Part shown: positions 41,446 through 45,984 of the stretch, in pieces | Numbering within the stretch: the first letter of the stretch is position 1 | Layout of the letters: every line of letters begins with the position of its first letter | DNA from: Candidatus Saccharimonadota bacterium | GTDB taxonomy: Bacteria; Patescibacteriota; Saccharimonadia; Saccharimonadales; Saccharimonadaceae | Direction: 5' to 3' | NCBI GenBank assembly: GCA_017431465.1 | Contig: JAFRLA010000021.1 | Location: 1-45,984 of the forward strand | Length of the DNA stretch: 45,984 bases | Program-made: the position numbers and the translations under genes | The notes under the pieces: model-generated | What the model was told of the DNA's origin: nothing | Seen by the model: the letters and a program-made list of their open reading frames with translations, nothing else | Database searches by the model: none

Positions 41446-42512
41446 GCGACAATCTCCACTGGCTCTTGCGAGAGTTTGAACCCAAATTTATCAAACACTG
41501 CTCGCACAATCTCGGCGCGAGCTTGCTCTAGATCCTTATATGATTTCGCTGAGTCATTAATTAAAATCAGCGCCGCTTTATCGGAAATATGAAAACCGCC
41601 AGGAAGCGCCTTGCCTTTAAGCCCGGCCGCTTCGATTAACCAGCCAGCATTCAAGACATGATCGCCGTTTGGTTTATCGTAAATCTTCAGACCTTTAAGT
41701 TTGGCTTCCTCGGCTTCCTCATCCGACAGATGGATATTTTTGAAGAAGCTCCCAGCGCTTGCCTCGACCGCTGGGTCTGGCAACTTCTCGGAACGAATCG
41801 CGCTGACTGCTGCTCGAATATTCGCCGGCGAATAATCCGAAATTCCATGCTCATCTAAGTATTTTTGTAAAGAATTATAGAACGGCGGCTCAAGTTTTTC
41901 ATCATTTTCAAGACGTAGAGTTACGGCTGTGATAAAATAGCGACCTGCGTCAGCGCCAGTGTTGAAAATTGTTGACCGATAGCTCATTTTCATTTCATCT
42001 CGCCCGATTACTACCATCTCATGAGTCTTAGTGTCATACGCTTCGACATTATCAATCGTTTGAGAAATGTCCTGGCCATATGCACCAATATTCTGAACCG
42101 GCGCCGCACCAACCGTCCCTGGAATTGCCGACAAGCATTCGATTCCTGAGTATCCGCGCTCCGAACAAAATCCGACAAATGCGTCCCAATTCTCGCCGCC
42201 CATCGCTCGAACCAAAACATCGTCCGAAGTTTCTTCAACAACTTCCATGCCTTTGAGGCGATTTAAAATAATCAAACCAGGAAATCCCTCGTCGCGCCCA
42301 ATAGTATTTGCGCCATCGCCAAGGATAAACACCGGCAGAGGCTTTTTCGTGTCGCTAGTTTTAGCTGAAGTATCGCTTATGCCGCCATTTTCTGCGAATT
42401 CATACGCCTCGCGTAAATCTTGCAGGCTTGAGACTTCCGCAACGAATCGAGCAGAGCCGCCCAGTCGCATAGTTGTAAGCTCGGAAATCGGTACATTTTC
42501 TCGCAATTTCAT
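41442..42512 (-). CDS. murB: UDP-N-acetylenolpyruvoylglucosamine reductase MurB
   Basis: Reduces the enolpyruvyl group to make UDP-MurNAc for peptidoglycan, using FAD and NADPH. 356 residues: MRLGGSARFVAEV and LGDGANTIGRDEGFPGLI bind FAD; SGIECLSAIPGTVGAAPVQNIGAYGQDI is the core signature; AGSFFKN holds the catalytic Ser and the C-terminal GGFHISDKAALILIN matches type I MurB. ATG 42512 is set by minus-strand TGaTATAAT 7 nt upstream. It is co-transcribed with folD. Confidence 0.96.
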   Translation of the reverse strand: MKLRENVPISELTTMRLGGSARFVAEVSSLQDLREAYEFAENGGISDTSAKTSDTKKPLPVFILGDGANTIGRDEGFPGLIILNRLKGMEVVEETSDDVLVRAMGGENWDAFVGFCSERGYSGIECLSAIPGTVGAAPVQNIGAYGQDISQTIDNVEAYDTKTHEMVVIGRDEMKMSYRSTIFNTGADAGRYFITAVTLRLENDEKLEPPFYNSLQKYLDEHGISDYSPANIRAAVSAIRSEKLPDPAVEASAGSFFKNIHLSDEEAEEAKLKGLKIYDKPNGDHVLNAGWLIEAAGLKGKALPGGFHISDKAALILINDSAKSYKDLEQARAEIVRAVFDKFGFKLSQEPVEIVA

Positions 42513-42519
42513 GCCTATA

Positions 42520-42543
42520 ATTATATCATATTTCTGATATAAT
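42520..42543. promoter_or_regulatory. Palindromic bidirectional -10 promoter between murB and the DUF362 gene
   Basis: ATTATATCA (42520-42528) and TGATATAAT (42535-42543) are exact mirror complements around a 6-bp centre. The minus side ends 7 nt before the murB ATG, the plus side 6 nt before ATG 42550. Confidence 0.75.
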
Positions 42544-42549
42544 AGAGGC

Positions 42550-43449
42550 ATGAGCGAAGTGTTTTTTACCAAAGAAATTACTCCAGAAAGTCTACGAAGA
42601 ATTTATGATGCTCTTGACATAAAATTGAGTGGCAAAATCGGCGTCAAAGTCTCTACCGGCGAGGAAGGCTCAAAAGGCTATCTTAAAGCCGACTTGATCG
42701 GCCCATTTGTAAAATCTCTAAACGGCACAATCGTCGAATGTAACACTGCCTATCCTGGCGCGCGGAATAATGAAAAGGATCATTTAAAAACCGCTGCAGA
42801 TCATGGCTTCACGGAGTTTGCCGAGGTCGATATTATGGATGCCGACGGCGAGAAAGAGATTCCGGTTCCTGCCGGTGCGAAACATCTGAAGTATGATTTA
42901 ATTGGTACACATTTTGATAATTATGATTCGTTTGTAAATCTCGCGCATGCTAAGGGCCACATCATGGGCGGTTTTGGCGCGAATTTGAAAAACCAGAGTA
43001 TTGGTTTTGCCTCTAGAAACGGTAAAGCCTATATCCACTCTTGTGGCAAGACCAAAAGCCCGAAGCTTTGCTGGGTTTCGAAACATCAGCAGATTGATTT
43101 CATCGAGAGCATGGCTGAGGCCGCGACCGCAGTTGCAGATTACGCAAAAGCGGAAGGGAAGCAGATTGTTTATATTACGGTCATGAACGCGATTTCGACT
43201 TTGTGCGATTGTGCTTCGGACCAGGACGACCCGGTCATGCCAGACCTCGGCATTGTCGCTTCGCTCGACCCGGTCGCCAACGACCAAGCGTTTATCGACA
43301 TGGTCTGGCAATTTGCCGCTGAAAATCCAGAACACGAAGGCGTGAAGGCTTTAATCGAGCGTATCGACTCGCGCCTCGGCCGCGAGATTTTGCCGTATGC
43401 CGAGTCGCTCGGCCTCGGCTCACGCGAGTATGAACTCGCCGAAATCTAG
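42550..43449 (+). CDS. DUF362 domain protein
   Basis: 299 residues matching the DUF362 family, usually [4Fe-4S]-associated proteins of unknown function. Seen are KIGVKVSTGEEGSKGYLKADLI, ECNTAYPGARN, NLAHAKGHIMGGFGANLKNQSIG and a Cys-bearing segment (HSCGKTKSPKLCWVS) plus TLCDCASDQDD. A typical C-terminal ferredoxin-like double Cys cluster (CxxCxxCxxxC) is absent. Leaderless, sharing its promoter with murB. Function is uncertain. Confidence 0.85.
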   Translation: MSEVFFTKEITPESLRRIYDALDIKLSGKIGVKVSTGEEGSKGYLKADLIGPFVKSLNGTIVECNTAYPGARNNEKDHLKTAADHGFTEFAEVDIMDADGEKEIPVPAGAKHLKYDLIGTHFDNYDSFVNLAHAKGHIMGGFGANLKNQSIGFASRNGKAYIHSCGKTKSPKLCWVSKHQQIDFIESMAEAATAVADYAKAEGKQIVYITVMNAISTLCDCASDQDDPVMPDLGIVASLDPVANDQAFIDMVWQFAAENPEHEGVKALIERIDSRLGREILPYAESLGLGSREYELAEI

Positions 43450-43493
43450 CCTGCGGAAAACTTTTAGCCTGTTGTAAATTACATGAAAACCAC

Positions 43494-43522
43494 TTGCCTT
43501 TTCATTTTGTTTATGCTAATAT
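43494..43522 (+). promoter_or_regulatory. Promoter of the FISUMP surface-protein gene
   Basis: TTGCCT (43494-43499), 17-bp spacer, TAATAT (43517-43522) with TGc before it. About 55 nt of A-rich leader and AAAGGAACT precede ATG 43585. Confidence 0.65.
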
Positions 43523-43584
43523 GAAACCATAATAGGTCATATTAAAATAAAAAAAGAAAATAAAAGAAAGGAACTCCATACTCT

Positions 43585-45006
43585 ATGAAAACTAATACTA
43601 AAATATTTGCCACTCTCGGCGTAGTAGCTGGCCTAGGTCTCGCCGCTTTCCCAGCCTTCTCCTATGCTCTTGATGTCTCTGGTGATGTAGAAGTAGAAAC
43701 AGAAGTAACCCCATCTCTTGCTATGCGTATTCATTCTAACGCAGACGCCACCGGAGAGTATGGCTTCATAGGCTATAACCCAGCCACTGCAGAAGGCTCA
43801 GGCGACCCAGCTGCCGCTGCTGGCCCATCTCAGGCTACTGGCCTTTCTCTTTCTTCTAACCAAGCTGATACGACCACTCTTTATTCTAACATTTCTATCC
43901 GTTCCAACACTGGCAAATTCAAACTAGAAGTCACTGATGCCGATACAGACAATGCTCTAAGAAACGAAGCTGGCTCTACTACAGAAAACCAATACATCCC
44001 AGCTGGTATCACCACTACCACAGATGGAACTTCTGGTGATACTATTATCGACCCAACTGTAGCTGGCTGGGCCTTCAAAGGCGGAGATATCACTTCCTGG
44101 ACTACTATGCCAATCAGCACTGCTACCCCAGCCACTATCGCTGCCCTAGGTACTAATACTACTAACCCACTAAGCTACAGCACCGATATTACCGTAAACT
44201 ACGCCGTCTCCTCCGGCCTTACCAAGACCGATACTTACAGCGACATCATTACCTACACTGCTACTGCGCTAGATAGTGATTATAGCCTAAATGATGGCAA
44301 TATGCAAGACTTCTCCGCTGCCGAACACGCAGGCGATGAAGCTGGCACGACCTACGTCCTCGTAGATTCTCGTGATGGTCAGGAATACACCGCCGCTAAA
44401 CTCGCAGACGGCAACATCTGGATGACCCAAGATCTTAAACTCGGCGGAGATAGCGCTCTTACCTTAACTTCCGCTGACTCCGATGTCTCTTCTAATTTCA
44501 CTCTCGCCACTGAGAATACCGGTGAATGGTGTAAAGAAAACAGCTCCGCCTGCGACGATCAATCTCTAATGCGTAAAACTGGTGCGCCTAACGGTTATCT
44601 CTACAACTGGTATGCCGCCACGGCTGGCTCTGGCACCTACAGTACCGCAGCTAATGTAAACGTAAACTCTTCCATCTGTCCAAAAGGCTGGAAACTCCCA
44701 ACTGGTGGTGCTTCTGGCCAATTCGCAGGTCTAGACGTAGCTTATGGCGGAAATGGCTCTGACCGCTCTGATGCTACCCAGAGAGATAAATTCATGGCCG
44801 CCCCACTAAACTTCAATTATACCGGCTACGTGAGCGGCGGCTCGGTCGTCAACCATCCGTCAGACTACGCCCACTATTGGTCGTGTACGGCCAATTCCGA
44901 GACGTACGCGTACGGCTTGCGCTTCGACTCTAATGGCAACTTCAACCCTCAGCACGGCAACCGCAAGTGGTTCGGATTTGCAGTGCGCTGCGTAGCCGCG
45001 TCCTAG
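43585..45006 (+). CDS. Exported FISUMP/C-type-lectin-like protein with a probable DGR variable C-terminus
   Basis: 473 residues. Signal peptide ~1-28 (IFATLGVVAGLGLAAFPAFSYA). A beta-rich domain follows (~30-240). The last ~220 residues match the Fibrobacter succinogenes major paralogous (FISUMP) fold: NIWMTQDLKLGG, GYLYNWYAATA, SICPKGWKLPTGG, YWSCTANSETYAYGLRF, KWFGFAVRCV. This C-type-lectin-related fold is the usual carrier of diversity-generating retroelement variable regions. Codon use changes sharply near 44825: earlier codons are uniform, later ones mix TCG, ACG, GCG, CAC and CAG. The template repeat and reverse transcriptase are not in the window. Confidence 0.85.
   Translation: MKTNTKIFATLGVVAGLGLAAFPAFSYALDVSGDVEVETEVTPSLAMRIHSNADATGEYGFIGYNPATAEGSGDPAAAAGPSQATGLSLSSNQADTTTLYSNISIRSNTGKFKLEVTDADTDNALRNEAGSTTENQYIPAGITTTTDGTSGDTIIDPTVAGWAFKGGDITSWTTMPISTATPATIAALGTNTTNPLSYSTDITVNYAVSSGLTKTDTYSDIITYTATALDSDYSLNDGNMQDFSAAEHAGDEAGTTYVLVDSRDGQEYTAAKLADGNIWMTQDLKLGGDSALTLTSADSDVSSNFTLATENTGEWCKENSSACDDQSLMRKTGAPNGYLYNWYAATAGSGTYSTAANVNVNSSICPKGWKLPTGGASGQFAGLDVAYGGNGSDRSDATQRDKFMAAPLNFNYTGYVSGGSVVNHPSDYAHYWSCTANSETYAYGLRFDSNGNFNPQHGNRKWFGFAVRCVAAS
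44826..45006 (+). other. Candidate variable region (DGR target) at the 3' end of the FISUMP gene
   Basis: About 60 codons with different codon choice and many NNC/NNT codons (GTC, AAC, GAC, TAC, CAC, GCC, GGC) at surface positions of the lectin-like fold, as expected if AAY codons in a template were mutagenised at adenines. It ends at the stop codon, the usual VR position. Confidence 0.5.
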
Positions 45007-45032
45007 CCTTAGCATCCCGCTAGATCCAAAGA

Positions 45033-45055
45033 ACCGCCCCACCCGGGCGGTTTTT
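45033..45055 (+). terminator. Terminator of the FISUMP gene
   Basis: ACCGCCC-caccc-GGGCGGT with T5. Confidence 0.9.
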
Positions 45056-45095
45056 GCTCGTTTCCCAAAACCCCGAAAGTCTCACCGCCCAAGCA

Positions 45096-45104
45096 TGCTA
45101 TAAT
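45096..45104 (+). promoter_or_regulatory. Extended -10 for the mini-ORF and the 45154 gene
   Basis: TGcTATAAT ends 6 nt before ATG 45111, as for other leaderless genes here. Confidence 0.65.
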
Positions 45105-45110
45105 AAGTCT

Positions 45111-45152
45111 ATGGATATCTTAAATTACGCTAAGTGGCGTCAAAAAGGTTAA
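45111..45152 (+). CDS. 13-codon leader ORF (MDILNYAKWRQKG)
   Basis: ATG 45111 sits at the expected leaderless position. The ORF ends TAA at 45150-45152, one base before ATG 45154 of the next gene. Its last codons (CAA AAA GGT) include AAAAGG, the only ribosome-binding candidate for that gene. It probably acts as a translation-coupling leader; the peptide itself may have no function. Confidence 0.5.
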   Translation: MDILNYAKWRQKG

Positions 45153-45153
45153 A

Positions 45154-45345
45154 ATGAGCAAGATAAACACAGGCGCATACGAGCCAAAACGCTGTTGGGT
45201 CGGCGAAACCCAGAAAATCTGCTATGCTACGCGCGAAGAAGCCGAAGTCGCCGCCCGTGTCGCCGAATACGACCACGCCGCGCCAGAGCTCACGGTCTAC
45301 AAATGCGAATATGGCGACCATTGGCATTTGTCGTCAAGATCCTAA
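45154..45345 (+). CDS. Small 63-residue protein with C-terminal HWHLSS motif
   Basis: Residues 1-45 form a charged helical part (CYATREEAEVAARVAEYDHAA); the end VYKCEYGDHWHLSSR resembles the YxCxxCxxWHLTS close of small zinc-finger-like proteins common on plasmids and phages, though one Cys is Gly/Asp here. Remaining Cys at ~15 and ~23. Function unknown; it may bind metal or nucleic acid. Confidence 0.65.
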   Translation: MSKINTGAYEPKRCWVGETQKICYATREEAEVAARVAEYDHAAPELTVYKCEYGDHWHLSSRS

Positions 45346-45386
45346 TTTCGTCCGTTTTTGTATCATCGCATTAAAAAGGAGAGGCA

Positions 45387-45749
45387 ATGCAGATTAATAA
45401 AATAATTGAGCATATCAAATCTGAATACGGCGCCGGGCCAGAATTCTTATGGCCCGGACGTTACCCTGGCTATGCAGTCTTTCGTCATGGCGATAATCGT
45501 AAATGGTTTGCACTAGTTGCGACTATATCCAGCAAGAGTTTAGGCCTAAAAGAGGATAAAGAAATCGACGTTATCAATCTCAAGTTCGATAAAAATCAGA
45601 CTTATGATTTTGCTGAGACAAGTGATCATATCTTCCCGGCTTATCACATGAATAAGAACAACTGGATCACTATTTGGCTTGATGGGACTTTGCCGAATGA
45701 GGTGGTGTTTGAGCTGATTAAGAAAAGCTACTTGCTCTCAGCCAAATAA
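45387..45749 (+). CDS. MmcQ/YjbR-family protein
   Basis: 120 residues matching the MmcQ/YjbR (CyaY-like fold) family: FLWPGRYPGYAVFRHGDNRKWFALV, INLKFDK, IFPAYHMNKNNWITIWLDGTLPNEVVFELIKKSYLLS. Members are predicted to bind DNA but roles are unclear. AAGGAGAGG before ATG 45387 is a clear Shine-Dalgarno. Usually a standalone gene, as here. Confidence 0.9.
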   Translation: MQINKIIEHIKSEYGAGPEFLWPGRYPGYAVFRHGDNRKWFALVATISSKSLGLKEDKEIDVINLKFDKNQTYDFAETSDHIFPAYHMNKNNWITIWLDGTLPNEVVFELIKKSYLLSAK

Positions 45750-45984
45750 AAACACCGCCTTTCGACGGGTTCAATATTTTCTTCGTTTGGTGAGGGGCGA
45801 CCAGACGTTGTTGCTCGGCTTTGCATGGTTGTGGACTGGTGTATTGACCACCCCGAATACACAGCAAAGATCAAGGTTATACCTAAAAAGGATTACCCTA
45901 TTCTGATGCCATGCGAGTTCTGAGGTATACTTTTGCAGGCAAAGAGATGTGGACGCGTCCCAAGGGGCGTTCGAACTTTTAAGG
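45750..45984 (+). other. Unassigned tail with two short overlapping ORFs
   Basis: No tRNA, terminator with clear T-run or known gene seen. An open frame in phase with the upstream gene runs from its stop to TGA 45920-45922; from ATG 45835 it gives a 28-residue peptide beginning MVVDWCIDHPEY. A second ORF (45911-45982, 23 codons, MRVLRYTFAGKEMWTRPKGR...) overlaps its end. They might be real small genes, a decayed gene, or non-coding RNA; no promoter decides. Confidence 0.3.

Noticed and set aside
30882-45966. The 12-mer CCCCTTGGGACG (30882-30893) recurs in reverse complement near 45956-45967
   Set aside because: Chance 12-mer matches are expected many times in a 46-kb sequence read on both strands, and the flanks do not match.

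Overview
The window looks like a compact chromosome segment from a Patescibacteria (CPR) bacterium, most likely Saccharibacteria (TM7). I infer this from very tight gene packing, the standard code with TGA used as stop (arguing against Gracilibacteria/Absconditabacteria), shortened versions of HrcA, YchF, TilS and GrpE, an RNase HII-YraN fusion, a PilB ATPase and a VirB6-like membrane protein next to Gram-positive-type wall genes, and a dominant promoter style: extended -10 TGnTATAAT only about 6-10 nt before the start codon, which implies leaderless mRNAs. The lineage call is an inference; no rRNA is present.

Layout. 1-236: 3' half of a tRNA whose 5' half is absent, then a terminator-like hairpin. 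237-3080: late queuosine genes (queH facing away from queA-tgt). 3173-9575: pilB, rplS, an unrecognised SD-led ORF with a structured leader, the rnhB-yraN fusion, an anchored beta-helix protein and ychF. 9572-12867: an anchored protein, a three-domain secreted wall enzyme and an exported HNH nuclease. 13012-14810: recA-recX. 14740-18641: PRC-barrel protein, tilS, lepA and an adenylate-kinase-like gene. 18678-19900: CIRCE-hrcA-grpE. 19914-22048: phosphoketolase split into two overlapping genes. 22057-28380: PIN-TRAM nuclease, class A PBP, tyrS, phosphomannomutase-like HAD and tpiA. 28377-31455: membrane and small proteins, tRNA-Gly(UCC) and tRNA-His(GUG).

31506-40580 is the main accessory and surface region: an acidic ORF bracketed by mutually complementary UTRs, a multi-pass protein, a proline-rich secreted protein, an LPKTG-anchored surface protein, a single-pass protein and a 1120-aa VirB6/TrbL-like channel protein. 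40591-43449 returns to housekeeping (murB-folD facing a DUF362 gene). 43585-45006 is an exported protein ending in a FISUMP/lectin-like domain whose last ~60 codons look like a diversity-generating-retroelement variable region. The end holds a mini-ORF, a small WH-motif protein, an MmcQ/YjbR protein and an unassigned tail.

Two gene-expression styles coexist. Housekeeping genes mostly use extended -10 elements without a recognisable -35 and start leaderless; several divergent pairs share one palindromic double -10. A minority (5451, 31616, 32808-34921 and 43585) use a -35/N17/-10 promoter, a long leader and a Shine-Dalgarno; the first three leaders also carry internal terminator-like hairpins. 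That minority carries the unrecognised and surface genes and is where new biology is most likely.
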